64,000 nucleotides of DNA from Microbacterium galbinum (lineage in GTDB: Bacteria > Actinomycetota > Actinomycetes > Actinomycetales > Microbacteriaceae), in NCBI RefSeq assembly GCF_023101185.1, contig NZ_CP078077.1, forward strand, positions 1,393,630-1,457,629. Direction: 5' to 3'. Numbering within the stretch: the stretch's first letter is position 1; each line of letters opens with the position of its first letter. The notes under the pieces are model-generated. The model saw only the letters and a program-made list of their open reading frames with translations. It did not search any database and was not told where the DNA came from. The position numbers were made by a program, and so were the translations under genes. Below are positions 7,727-15,099 of the stretch, piece after piece.

Positions 7727-8911
7727 TCAGGCCGCCGACGGGTGCAGTACGACCTTGATGCAGCCGTCCTCCTTCTTCTGGAACGTGCGGTACAGCCCGG
7801 GCGCATCCTCGAGCGGAGCGTGATGGGTCGTCAGGTCCATCACCCCGAGCGGATCGGCGGCGTCCTCCACCAGCGGCATGATGTCGTCGATCCAGCGCTT
7901 GACGTTGCACTGCCCCATGCGCAGGCTGATCTGCTTGTCGAACAGCGTCTTCATGGGCATGATGTCGGCGTCTCCCGCGTAGACACCGCTGAGCGAGACC
8001 GTTCCCCCGCGACGCACCGCGTCGATCGATGCGTACACGGCGGCGAGGCGATCGATGCCTGCCTTGTCGAGCAATTGGCGCGCGGCGGCGTCGGGGAGCA
8101 GCCCCACCGCCTTCTGCACGAACTCCACTCCGGCGTTGCCGTGCGCCTCGAGACCGACGGCATCCACCACTCCGTCCGCGCCGCGGCCCTCGGTGAGGTC
8201 GCGCAGCTCTTCGACGATCGTGTCGGTGAGATCGAAGGTGTCGATGCCGTGACGCTCGGCCATTGCCCGGCGTTCCGGAACGGGATCGACGGCGAGCACC
8301 CGGTAGCCGCGGTGCCGACCGATGCGAGCGACGAACTGACCGACGGGGCCGAGCCCCATCACCGCGAGCGTGCCGCCCTCGGGCACTTCGGCGTACTCCA
8401 CGCCCTGCCATGCGGTGGGGAGGATGTCGCTGAGGAAGAGGTATCGCTCGTCGGGGAGGTCGGCGCCGATCGGGATGTGGTTGTAATCGGCCAGGGGCAC
8501 CCGCAGGTACTCCGCCTGTCCGCCCGGAATCTGGCCGTAGAGCTTGGTGTAGCCGAAGAGCGCCGCCCCGCTGCCGTACTCGCGCACCTGCGTGGTCTCG
8601 CACTGCGACTGGAACCCGTGCGTGCACATGAAGCACTCGCCGCAGGAGATGTTGAACGGGATGACCACCCGGTCGCCGACCTTGAGTTTCGTCACGCCCG
8701 CGCCGACCTCGACGACGACCCCCATCGGCTCGTGGCCGAGCACGTCGCCGCGGTCGATGAACGGTCCGAGCAGCTCGTACAGGTGGAGGTCGGACCCGCA
8801 GATCGCCGAGGACGTGATGCGGATGACGGCATCCGTCGGTTCCTGGATGACGGGGTCGGGCACCTCCTCGACCGTCACGTTGCGGGTGCCCTGCCAGGTG
8901 AGTGCCTTCAT
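7727..8911 (-). CDS. zinc-dependent alcohol dehydrogenase, formaldehyde-dehydrogenase-like
   Basis: 394 residues from ATG at 8911 (MKALTWQGTRNVTVEEVPDP). It is a medium-chain dehydrogenase with catalytic zinc ligands in 'AICGSDLHLYE' and 'GHEPMGVV'. Four structural-zinc cysteines are clustered in 'CGECFMCTHGFQSQC', and the NAD-binding fold has 'VMGLGPVGQFVARIG'. The insertion after the second zinc lobe and the length resemble glutathione-independent formaldehyde/threonine-type dehydrogenases. Substrate is uncertain: aldehyde detoxification or alcohol oxidation are both possible. It stands alone, convergent with the small acidic genes. A longer upstream in-frame start would run through the promoter-like gap and has no ribosome site. 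Confidence 0.85.
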   Translation of the reverse strand: MKALTWQGTRNVTVEEVPDPVIQEPTDAVIRITSSAICGSDLHLYELLGPFIDRGDVLGHEPMGVVVEVGAGVTKLKVGDRVVIPFNISCGECFMCTHGFQSQCETTQVREYGSGAALFGYTKLYGQIPGGQAEYLRVPLADYNHIPIGADLPDERYLFLSDILPTAWQGVEYAEVPEGGTLAVMGLGPVGQFVARIGRHRGYRVLAVDPVPERRAMAERHGIDTFDLTDTIVEELRDLTEGRGADGVVDAVGLEAHGNAGVEFVQKAVGLLPDAAARQLLDKAGIDRLAAVYASIDAVRRGGTVSLSGVYAGDADIMPMKTLFDKQISLRMGQCNVKRWIDDIMPLVEDAADPLGVMDLTTHHAPLEDAPGLYRTFQKKEDGCIKVVLHPSAA

Positions 8912-9015
8912 CGTGTGCTCCGATCCGTGGGTGTCGTCCCACCGTCGTCGCCGTCGACGGCGCCGGCATACCCGGTTGACAGGCCCCGGCGAGGGTGCTT
9001 CGAGGGTGCGCGGCC

Positions 9016-9378
9016 TCAGACCGCGGGAAAGCGTTCGATGTTCGACTCGACCCAGTCGCGGAGTCCGCGCAGAGGGCGAGCGGCATCGATGCCGAGCTCG
9101 GTCAGTGAGTACTCGACCCGCACCGGCACCTCGGCGAAGACCTCGCGCGTGAGCAGGCCCCGGTCCTCGAGGCGGCGGAGCGTGGCGGTGAGGACCTTCG
9201 GGCTGATGCCCATGAGCCGCTTCTTGAGTTCGCCGAACCGCAGTGCGCCGTCTTCGAGGGCTCCGATCGCGAGCGCGCTCCACTTGTCGGCGAGCAGGTC
9301 CAGAACGCCGCGGCACGGGCACTGGGCGTCGTAGACGTCATGCGGGGTGCCGAGCGCGCAGGTGTCGAGCGTGGTCAT
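9016..9378 (-). CDS. HxlR-family transcriptional regulator
   Basis: 120 residues from ATG at 9378. The conserved HxlR winged-helix core is clear: a Cys near the N-terminus in 'YDAQCPCRGVLDLLADKWSALAIGAL', the recognition region 'RFGELKKRLMGISPKVLTATLRRLEDRGLLTREVF', then 'VRVEYSLTELG'. Family members are often redox- or electrophile-sensing repressors of oxidoreductase genes. The divergent neighbour is an NAD(P)H:quinone-type oxidoreductase, with a shared 70-bp gap that contains an inverted repeat. Control of that neighbour and of itself is the likely role. Confidence 0.85.
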   Translation of the reverse strand: MTTLDTCALGTPHDVYDAQCPCRGVLDLLADKWSALAIGALEDGALRFGELKKRLMGISPKVLTATLRRLEDRGLLTREVFAEVPVRVEYSLTELGIDAARPLRGLRDWVESNIERFPAV

Positions 9379-9418
9379 CCCGCAATGGTAACCGAAAGAT
9401 ACTAGAGACCCTTGCGGG
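9379..9418. promoter_or_regulatory. candidate HxlR operator in the divergent promoter
   Basis: CCCGCAATGGT (9379-9389) and ACCCTTGCGGG (9408-9418) form an inverted repeat with 10 of 11 matching positions and an 18-bp spacer. It begins directly at the HxlR start codon and lies between the two divergent genes, where a regulator could block both promoters. Confidence 0.5.
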
Positions 9419-9448
9419 TAACTGGGGTGGACTGGATATGGTCGAGCC

Positions 9449-10492
9449 ATGGCAGAACAGACGTCCCCCACGACACCCGCAGAACTCCCCGCGACCATGC
9501 TCGCGATCGACGCGCCCGGCGGTGCGGCATCCGATCCGGGTTCGATGGTCGACGTGGAGATCCCCACTCCCGTTCCCCACGGACACGACCTGCTCGTCGC
9601 GGTCGACGCCGTCTCGGTCAATCCGGTCGACGTCAAGAATCGCGGCCGGGCGAAGAAGGGGGATGCCCCGCGTGTGCTCGGCTTCGACGCCGTCGGTCGC
9701 GTCGTCGCCGTCGGCGAGGACGCTCGTCGCTTCGGCGTGGGTGACCGCGTCTTCTACGCCGGTCAGATCGACCGTGCGGGATCGGACGCGCAGTTCCAAC
9801 TCGTGAACGAGAACATCGTGGGCGCAGCACCGGAATCGCTGACGGATGCCGAGGCCGCCGCCGTGCCGCTCACGGCGATCACCGCCTGGGAGGCGCTGTT
9901 CGATCGGCTCCGCCTCGGCGCCGACAGCGAGGGCACCCTGCTAGTGATCGGTGCCGCGGGCGGGGTCGGGTCGCTGATCATCCAGTTCGCCCGCGCGCTG
10001 ACGCGACTCACGGTGATCGCCGTGGCCTCCCGCCCGGAGTCGGAGGAATGGGTGACGCGGATGGGCGCCGACCACGTCGTGGGGCGCGACTTCGCCGACG
10101 CCGTCCGCGAGATCGCACCGGGGGGCGTCGACTACGTCTTCACCTCGTTCACCCCGGGCAACATCGACGCCATCGCCGCGGTCATCCGCCCCCGCGGAGA
10201 AGTCGTGTCGATCGACGAGACCGGTGGCAGCATCGACGCCCTCAAGGGCAAGAGCGTCACATGGCACTGGGAGCTCATGTTCACCCGGCCCATCCACGAG
10301 CCCGACGACGACTACCAGCACGAACTGCTCACGCGCGTCGCCGGTCTCCTCGACGCCGGGGAGGTGAGCACGACGCTCACGACCACTCTCTCGCCGCTCG
10401 ATGCGGCGACCCTTCGCGAGGCGCATGCGCTCGTCGAGACCTCGCGCACGATCGGGAAGGTCGTCGTGACCGGTCCGTGGGGCGCGGAGTAA
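9449..10492 (+). CDS. quinone-oxidoreductase-type medium-chain dehydrogenase
   Basis: 347 residues. The N-terminal GroES-like fold lacks zinc-ligand cysteines. 'LLVAVDAVSVNPVDVKNR' and the nucleotide-binding 'VIGAAGGVGSLIIQFAR' are typical of the zinc-free NADPH:quinone oxidoreductase branch annotated as 'zinc-binding alcohol dehydrogenase family'. It would transfer hydride from NAD(P)H to a quinone or electrophilic carbonyl. It is divergent from the HxlR regulator with a shared operator region and converges on the racemase gene with only 4 nt between stop codons. A ribosome site is weak, so a leaderless or very short-leader transcript is possible. Confidence 0.85.
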   Translation: MAEQTSPTTPAELPATMLAIDAPGGAASDPGSMVDVEIPTPVPHGHDLLVAVDAVSVNPVDVKNRGRAKKGDAPRVLGFDAVGRVVAVGEDARRFGVGDRVFYAGQIDRAGSDAQFQLVNENIVGAAPESLTDAEAAAVPLTAITAWEALFDRLRLGADSEGTLLVIGAAGGVGSLIIQFARALTRLTVIAVASRPESEEWVTRMGADHVVGRDFADAVREIAPGGVDYVFTSFTPGNIDAIAAVIRPRGEVVSIDETGGSIDALKGKSVTWHWELMFTRPIHEPDDDYQHELLTRVAGLLDAGEVSTTLTTTLSPLDAATLREAHALVETSRTIGKVVVTGPWGAE

Positions 10493-10496
10493 GCGG

Positions 10497-11189
10497 CTAG
10501 TCGGCCAGCGCCGCCGCGATCGCGGCATCCACGTGCAGCGAGGTCGTCGGGAACACGGGTACCGGCACGTCGCTGGCCGACAGCAGCAGCTCGATCTCGG
10601 TGCAGCCGAGGACGATGCCCTCCGCGCCGCGCGCGACCATCCGGTCGACGACCTCGACGTACGCCCGTCGCGACTCGTCGCGCACGACGCCGTGCACCAG
10701 CTCGTCGTAGATCACGGCGTGCACGGTGCGGCGGTCGTCGGCATCCGGAACGAGGGTGCGGATGCCGTGCGCCGCGAGCTTCTCGGCGTAGAACGGCTTA
10801 TCCATCGTGAAGGCGGTGCCGAGCAGGCCGACGGTGGCGAGCCCCGCGCCCGACACCGCCGCGCCGGCGGCATCGGCGATGTGCAGGAAGGGGATGCCGA
10901 CGGCATCCGTGATCCGGTCGGCCACGAGGTGCATGGTGTTGGTCGCAAGCACGAGGATCTCCGCACCTGCGGCCTCGAGCGCGCGGGCGCGATCGGCGAG
11001 GAGAGCGCCCGCGGAGTCCCAGTCGTCCTGCGCCTGCAGCGCCTCGATCTCGGCGAAGTCGAGCGAGTCGAGCAGGATGCGGGCCGAGTGGTAGCCGCCA
11101 AGTCGTGCGGCGACCCGCTCGTTCGCGAGCCGGTACCACTCGAGGGAGGACTCCCAGCTCATGCCGCCGAGAACGCCGATCGTCTTCAT
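10497..11189 (-). CDS. aspartate/glutamate racemase family protein
   Basis: 230 residues, with the start 'MKTIGVLGGMSWESSLEWYR' characteristic of the family. The second catalytic cysteine is present in 'GIVLGCTEIELL'. The first site reads 'LATNTMHLVAD', so the usual Cys is absent and Thr occupies the catalytic position. As recalled, E. coli YgeA (L-Asp/Glu-specific racemase) also uses a Thr/Cys pair, so the enzyme may be active but stereochemically biased. Substrate could be Asp, Glu or a related acid. No peptidoglycan or amino-acid operon surrounds it. Confidence 0.8.
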   Translation of the reverse strand: MKTIGVLGGMSWESSLEWYRLANERVAARLGGYHSARILLDSLDFAEIEALQAQDDWDSAGALLADRARALEAAGAEILVLATNTMHLVADRITDAVGIPFLHIADAAGAAVSGAGLATVGLLGTAFTMDKPFYAEKLAAHGIRTLVPDADDRRTVHAVIYDELVHGVVRDESRRAYVEVVDRMVARGAEGIVLGCTEIELLLSASDVPVPVFPTTSLHVDAAIAAALAD

Positions 11190-11210
11190 CCGATCAGGGT
11201 ATCGGCGGCG

Positions 11211-11340
11211 TGGGACCCTTCGACAGGCTCAGGGACCCAGCTTCTGCAACGGGTCGCTGTGTCTGAAACTGGGTCGCCGTGCACGCAACTGGGTCGCTGA
11301 GCACGCAACTGGGTCGCTGAGCCCGTCGAAGCGCCCCGCC
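11211..11340. repeat. dispersed palindromic element, family 1, copy a
   Basis: Left arm CCTTCGACAGGCTCAGGGAC and right arm GGTCGCTGAGCCCGTCGAAG bracket about 130 bp between the racemase and MarR genes. The interior holds two to three tandem 20-bp units of the form AACTGGGTCGCTGAGCACGC, so this copy has expanded internally. The same arms recur at eight other places in the window. Confidence 0.85.
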
Positions 11341-11347
11341 GCGAGAC

Positions 11348-11797
11348 TCACGCCAGCGCGGAACTCCCCTGCAGGGCGTGCACGACCGGGGCGAGCTCGG
11401 GCTGATCCATGGCGTCGCCGAGCGTGCGCTCGAGGGTCTCGTCGTGGATCGGGTGCGCCTGGTCGTACAGCGCACGCCCGGCGGCGGTGAGCTCGGTGTA
11501 GATGCCGCGGCGGTCGTCGGCGCAGAGGATGCGGGTCAGCAGCCCGCGGTCCTCGAGGCGGGTGACGAGGCGGGTCGTGGCGCTGGGGCTGAGGGCGGTC
11601 GCGCGCGCGAGCTGCTGCATCCGCATGTGCCAGCCGTCCTGGCGGCTGAGCGCATCGAGCACGGTGTACTCGACGACCGACAGGCCGACGGATGCTCCGA
11701 GTGCGCGTTCGAGTTCGGTCTCGATGATCCCGTGCAGGGCGGCGAGTGTGCGCCAGCCTCGTGCGCGGATCTCGACGGCGTCGTCCGAGATGCCCAT
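11348..11797 (-). CDS. MarR-family transcriptional regulator
   Basis: Start at 11797 (MGISDDAVEIRARGW) is chosen because GGAGG lies 5 nt upstream; 149 residues. The winged helix is clear: 'LSVVEYTVLDALSRQ', then 'RMQQLARATALSPSATTRLVTRLEDRGLLTRILCADDRRGIYTELTAAG', with the DRR wing signature. MarR proteins repress adjacent efflux or detoxification genes and release on binding a small phenolic or drug-like ligand. The divergent gene is a 12-helix MFS transporter, and two tandem palindromes lie between them. Confidence 0.88.
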   Translation of the reverse strand: MGISDDAVEIRARGWRTLAALHGIIETELERALGASVGLSVVEYTVLDALSRQDGWHMRMQQLARATALSPSATTRLVTRLEDRGLLTRILCADDRRGIYTELTAAGRALYDQAHPIHDETLERTLGDAMDQPELAPVVHALQGSSALA

Positions 11798-11815
11798 GGT
11801 GACCTCCGAAAGTCG

Positions 11816-11844
11816 TTGCTTACGCAAACTACTTGCGCGTGCAA
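11816..11844. promoter_or_regulatory. two tandem MarR operator candidates
   Basis: TTGCTTACGCAA (11816-11827) and TTGCGCGTGCAA (11833-11844) are two TTGC-N4-GCAA palindromes, 17 bp apart centre to centre. They lie immediately upstream of the MarR start and in front of the divergent MFS gene. This is the arrangement expected for cooperative binding of two MarR dimers. Confidence 0.6.
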
Positions 11845-11911
11845 TCATTGTGTTCCGGACGCAATATCCCGCGTCTGCAACTACCTTATCAGAGCACCAC
11901 GGAGCACCACC

Positions 11912-13102
11912 ATGCCACTCGGACTCATCGCACTCGCCCTCGGAGCCTTCGGGATCGGACTCACCGAGTTCGTGATCATGGGCCTGCTGCCCGAGGTCGC
12001 CGCCGACTTCGCCGTGAGCGAGGCCACCGCCGGCTGGCTCATCTCCGGCTACGCGCTGAGCGTCGCGGTCGGAGCGCTCGTCGTCACCGCCGCCACGGTG
12101 CGGCTACCGCGCAAGGCCGTGCTCATCGGGCTGCTCGTGCTGTTCATCGCCGGCAACGCCCTCACCGCGATGGCTCCCGACTACACCGGCGCCATGATCG
12201 GGCGCATCGTCGCGGCGCTGTGCCACGGGGCCTTCTTCGGCATCGGCTCGGTCGTCGCCTCCGAGCTCGTCGCCCCCGACAAGAAGGCCGGTGCGATCTC
12301 GATCATGTTCACCGGCCTCACCGCGGCGAACGTGCTGGGCGTGCCCTTCGGAACTTTCATCGGCCAGCAGTTCGGCTGGCGTGCGACGTTCTGGGTGATC
12401 ACCGTCATCGGTGTCGTCGCCCTGATCGGGATCGCCGCGGTCGTCAAAGCGCCGCGCACCGACGGTGCCGCCGTGAGCCTGCGGCAGGAGCTCTCGGCGT
12501 TCCGCTCCGGGCAGGTGTGGCTGTCGCTCGTCATCACGGTGCTCGCCTTCGGCGGCATGTTCGGCGCTTTCACCTACGTCGCGTACACGCTCACCGGAGT
12601 CTCCGGCTTCGACACCGCGGCCGTGCCGTGGCTGCTCGTGCTCTTCGGCGTCGGCCTCGTGGCCGGTAACGCGATCGGCGGACGCCTCGCCGACCGCTCG
12701 ATCGACCGCACGCTCCTTCTCTTCATCGCGGCGCTCGTCGTCGTGCTCGTCGCGTTCGCCCTGCTCGCCTGGTCGCAGCCGGCGACGATGGTGATCCTCG
12801 TCGCGATGGGCGGCTTCGGCTTCGGCACCGTTCCCGCGCTGCAGAGCCGCATCATGCAGTTCGCGGGTGGTGCGCCGACGCTCGCCTCGGGCGCGAACAT
12901 CGGCGCGTTCAACGTCGGCAACGCGCTCGGAGCCTGGGCCGGAGGGGTGGGGATCGCCGCCGGGCTCGGCTACACCTCCCCCATCTGGATCGGCGCGGCG
13001 ATCACGGCATCCGCCCTGGTGATCATGCTGTTCGCGGCGCGGGCGGCCTCTGCGGCGCGGCGCGCGCACCGCGCGGAGTCGGTCGAGCTCGTCTCGGTCT
13101 GA
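11912..13102 (+). CDS. MFS drug/metabolite efflux transporter
   Basis: 396 residues with about 12 predicted membrane helices. The start 'MPLGLIALALGAFGIGLTEFVIMGLLPEVAADF' and the following 'SGYALSVAVGALVV' are typical of the DHA1 branch that includes chloramphenicol and arabinose/purine efflux proteins. The motif 'GNAIGGRLADRSIDR' corresponds to the MFS loop after helix 8. It acts as a proton-coupled exporter in the cytoplasmic membrane; the substrate cannot be read from sequence. Divergent from the MarR regulator and presumably derepressed by its ligand. Confidence 0.85.
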   Translation: MPLGLIALALGAFGIGLTEFVIMGLLPEVAADFAVSEATAGWLISGYALSVAVGALVVTAATVRLPRKAVLIGLLVLFIAGNALTAMAPDYTGAMIGRIVAALCHGAFFGIGSVVASELVAPDKKAGAISIMFTGLTAANVLGVPFGTFIGQQFGWRATFWVITVIGVVALIGIAAVVKAPRTDGAAVSLRQELSAFRSGQVWLSLVITVLAFGGMFGAFTYVAYTLTGVSGFDTAAVPWLLVLFGVGLVAGNAIGGRLADRSIDRTLLLFIAALVVVLVAFALLAWSQPATMVILVAMGGFGFGTVPALQSRIMQFAGGAPTLASGANIGAFNVGNALGAWAGGVGIAAGLGYTSPIWIGAAITASALVIMLFAARAASAARRAHRAESVELVSV

Positions 13103-13111
13103 GGATCTCGG

Positions 13112-13213
13112 GGTGGGGCCCTTCGACAAGCTCAGGGACCCAGTTTGTGGGGCCCTTCGACAAGCTCCGGGACCCGGTTGCTGGGTCGCTGAGCCTGTCG
13201 AAGCGCCCCGCCC
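13112..13213. repeat. dispersed palindromic element, family 1, copy b
   Basis: Contains two successive left arms (GGGGCCCTTCGACAAGCTC near 13115 and again near 13150) and one right arm (TCGCTGAGCCTGTCGAAG near 13186). It fills the whole gap between the convergent MFS and shikimate-dehydrogenase-like genes. Confidence 0.85.
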
Positions 13214-13219
13214 GGGCGA

Positions 13220-14038
13220 CTACTGCGCGCGCATGAACTCCTCGGCCTGGCGCACCTGCTCGGCCGACGGGCGGATGCCCGTGTACAGCACGAACTGCTC
13301 GAGCGCCTGCCGCGTCGCGACCTCCGCGCCGCTGATGACCGTCTTCCCCGCCGCGCGCCCCGCGCGCACGAGCGGCGTCTCGGCGGGCAGCGCCACGACG
13401 TCAAAGACGACGGACGCCGCGGCCACCGCCTCCTCCGAGAACGACAGCGTGTGCTCGTCGGGCCCGCCGGCCATGCCGATCGGGGTGATGTTCACGATGA
13501 TGTCGGCGGTGCTGTCTCCGGCATCCGCTTGCCAGGCGAAGCCGTACAGGTCGGCGAGGGTGCGCCCTGCCTGCTCGTTGCGCGCGACGATGGTCACGTT
13601 CGCGAATCCGGCGTCGCGGAAGGCGGCGGCTGTGGCCTTGGCCATGCCGCCCGATCCCTTCAGCAGCACCGAGGCTGCGGCATCCAAGCCGTTCTCCTCG
13701 ATGAGCTGGGCGATGGCCGAGTAGTCGGTGTTGTACGCGGTGAGCACGCCGTCGTCGTTCACGATCGTGTTGACCGAGTCGATCGCCGACGCCGACTCGT
13801 CCATGCGGTCGACGAGCGCGATGACGTCTTCCTTATACGGCATCGAGATCGCGCACCCGCGGATGCCGAGGCCGCGCACGCCCGCGATCGCCTGGGCGAG
13901 ATCGGTCGGCGCGAAGGCTTTGTAGATCCAGTTGAGGTCGAGGGCCTCGTAGAGGAAGTTGTGGAAGCGCGTGCCGTTGTTGCTCGGTCGAGCAGACAGC
14001 GAGATGCACAGCGTCATGTCCTTGTTCAGCATGGTCAC
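13220..14038 (-). CDS. shikimate 5-dehydrogenase-like oxidoreductase
   Basis: 272 residues. The AroE fold is recognisable. The catalytic Lys is in 'AISMPYKEDVIAL', the paired Asp in 'AYNTDYSAIAQ', and an NAD(P)-binding loop reads 'LLKGSGGMAKATAAAFRDAG'. The substrate-binding N-terminus is not canonical: instead of the usual SLSPxxHN it reads 'SLSARPSNNGTRFHN'. The protein may therefore act on a compound other than shikimate. It is not next to other aromatic-pathway genes. An alternative start two codons downstream (MLNKD) is equally possible. Confidence 0.75.
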   Translation of the reverse strand: MTMLNKDMTLCISLSARPSNNGTRFHNFLYEALDLNWIYKAFAPTDLAQAIAGVRGLGIRGCAISMPYKEDVIALVDRMDESASAIDSVNTIVNDDGVLTAYNTDYSAIAQLIEENGLDAAASVLLKGSGGMAKATAAAFRDAGFANVTIVARNEQAGRTLADLYGFAWQADAGDSTADIIVNITPIGMAGGPDEHTLSFSEEAVAAASVVFDVVALPAETPLVRAGRAAGKTVISGAEVATRQALEQFVLYTGIRPSAEQVRQAEEFMRAQ

Positions 14039-14227
14039 CCGCTCAGGCTACTCAGCTTCGAGCGCCTCGCGGATTCGGGAGAGGCGGAACGCCGGAGGTG
14101 CCCCCGTGCTGTCCGCCCCGCCTCTTCCCGAAACCTGCGATCCTTGCGGATCAGTCTCCCCACCCTTGCCGCTTCCGCCACGGCCCCCGTCGTAGCGTGT
14201 TCGTGCTTCCTCCCCTATGGTGAAGAT

Positions 14228-14360
14228 GCATGCACATGGGGATCGATCGTCTCCGTCTTTCCCCAGAAGACGGGAAGCCTTCCCCAGAGGCAAGACGATC
14301 CGTGCATGCGATTGGGCCCTCTCGAGTAGGTCAGTCCCCAATGGGCTACTCGAGGGGGCC
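14228..14360. other. structured intergenic segment with nested hairpins
   Basis: The 646-bp gap between the shikimate-dehydrogenase-like gene and the cold-shock gene has no convincing protein gene and is richer in A/T. Hairpin A pairs GCATGCAC (14228-14235) and GGATCG (14240-14245) with CGATCC (14296-14301) and GTGCATGC (14302-14309). Inside it CCGTCTT/AAGACGG (14253-14259/14267-14273) forms a second stem. Hairpin B pairs CTCGAGTAG (14321-14329) with CTACTCGAG (14346-14354), extendable to about 15 bp. This may be a structured RNA or a regulatory leader; function unknown. Confidence 0.45.
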
Positions 14361-14379
14361 GCTATCGACATGATTGCAC

Positions 14380-14426
14380 TTTTTTTGAGATTTGTCCCCC
14401 AAATGGGGGACACGGATCCAAAAAAA
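14380..14426. promoter_or_regulatory. long nested inverted repeat with T-tract and A-tract ends
   Basis: The core is GTCCCCCA-AA-TGGGGGAC (14394-14411), a perfect 8-bp palindrome with a 2-bp centre. Outside it, TTTTTTTGAGAT on the left mirrors ATCCAAAAAAA on the right. The whole 47-bp stretch is therefore one extended inverted repeat in otherwise GC-rich DNA. It could be a protein-binding site, a bent-DNA element or part of an RNA hairpin. Confidence 0.5.
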
Positions 14427-14466
14427 GAGGTACAGTGGAATCTGACGCACCCTCCGGTCGTCTTCG

Positions 14467-14551
14467 GCCCTCATCGCTCCCCCCGCGGTGAGGGCCACAC
14501 CATTTTCTGAGCGAGGGTCCGTCCTCGGGGGCGTCGGCGCACGACGCCCCC
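14467..14551 (+). terminator. two successive hairpins ahead of the cold-shock promoter
   Basis: GGCCCTCA/TGAGGGCC (14467-14474/14489-14496), then a perfect 10-bp stem GGGGGCGTCG/CGACGCCCCC (14527-14536/14542-14551) with a 5-nt loop. The second resembles a terminator, suggesting that something is transcribed through the structured gap and ends here, before the cold-shock gene. Confidence 0.5.
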
Positions 14552-14575
14552 GCTACCGTGCCGCTCGTGCAACAT

Positions 14576-14604
14576 TTGGATTACCTTCTGATTGCGGCTA
14601 TTGC
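14576..14604 (+). promoter_or_regulatory. candidate promoter of the cold-shock gene
   Basis: TTGGAT (14576-14581) and TATTGC (14599-14604) are separated by 17 bp, matching housekeeping sigma spacing. This would give a leader of roughly 75 nt before the ATG, in keeping with the long leaders of cold-shock mRNAs. Confidence 0.4.
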
Positions 14605-14684
14605 CCTCGGGGTCTCCTCCACTAGCGTTAGCGATGTCGGTGCATCCCTGCGTCGGCTATTTTTTCCAGCAGAACAGGCAGTAC

Positions 14685-14891
14685 ATGAGCACCCAGGGCA
14701 CGGTCAAGTGGTTCAACTCGGAGAAGGGCTTCGGCTTCATCTCCCCCGACGACGGAGGCGCTGACGTCTTCGCGCACTACTCCGCAATCGATTCCTCCGG
14801 CTACCGGTCTCTCGAAGAGAACCAGCGAGTCGAGTTCGACGTGGCGCAGGGCCCCAAGGGCCTGCAGGCAGAGAACATCCGCCCCCTCTGA
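14685..14891 (+). CDS. CspA-family cold-shock protein
   Basis: 68 residues ([20 protein letters not shown]...), full length for the family. Both RNA-binding motifs are intact: RNP1 'KGFGFI' and RNP2 region 'DVFAHYSAI'. It is a single OB-fold that binds single-stranded RNA/DNA and melts mRNA structure. The start at 14685 gives the canonical family N-terminus; a longer frame from 14592 would add 31 unrelated residues. The ribosome site is weak (AACAGGCAG). It is followed by a strong terminator and is therefore monocistronic. Confidence 0.93.
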   Translation: MSTQGTVKWFNSEKGFGFISPDDGGADVFAHYSAIDSSGYRSLEENQRVEFDVAQGPKGLQAENIRPL

Positions 14892-14906
14892 GCGGGCAGG
14901 AGCATC

Positions 14907-14952
14907 GCTCCCCGACCGGATCCGTCGCCATCGGTGACATCCGGCGGGGAGC
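14907..14952 (+). terminator. terminator of the cold-shock gene
   Basis: GCTCCCCG-A-CCGGAT (14907-14921) pairs with ATCCGG-C-GGGGAGC (14939-14952), 13 base pairs with one small internal loop. It is followed by TTTGTGCTTTT. Confidence 0.75.
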
Positions 14953-15000
14953 TTTGTGCTTTTCGGGGTGATTCAGGGGCACGGGGCGTGGCGGTCGGCG

Positions 15001-15086
15001 TGCACTAACTCAGGAAGAACGGGCGATTTCCGCCGGATCCGGCGCGAATCGCGCCCGATCGGTCGAGTCTTCCTGAGTTGGGTACG
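15001..15086. repeat. dispersed palindromic element, family 3, copy a
   Basis: CTAACTCAGGAAGAACG on the left and GTCTTCCTGAGTTGGGTACG on the right bracket about 86 bp, with a conserved centre GCCGGATCCGGC that is itself palindromic. It lies between the convergent cold-shock and HAD genes. A close relative is at 58250-58337. Confidence 0.8.
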
Positions 15087-15099
15087 CGACCGATCGGCG

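Noticed and set aside
11241..11330. CRISPR-like short tandem repeats
   Set aside because: The 20-bp units follow directly on each other without unique spacers, there are no cas genes, and the units belong to a palindromic repeat family.
14048..14413. Minus-strand open frame of 121 codons just upstream of the shikimate-dehydrogenase-like gene
   Set aside because: Its codon third positions are much less GC-rich than those of real genes here, it has no ribosome site or recognisable domain, and it runs through the hairpins and the T/A-tract palindrome. A genuine foreign small gene cannot be fully excluded.
14217..14510. Plus-strand open frame of 97 codons in the same gap
   Set aside because: No ribosome site, Arg/Pro-rich meaningless composition, and it also crosses the structured elements.
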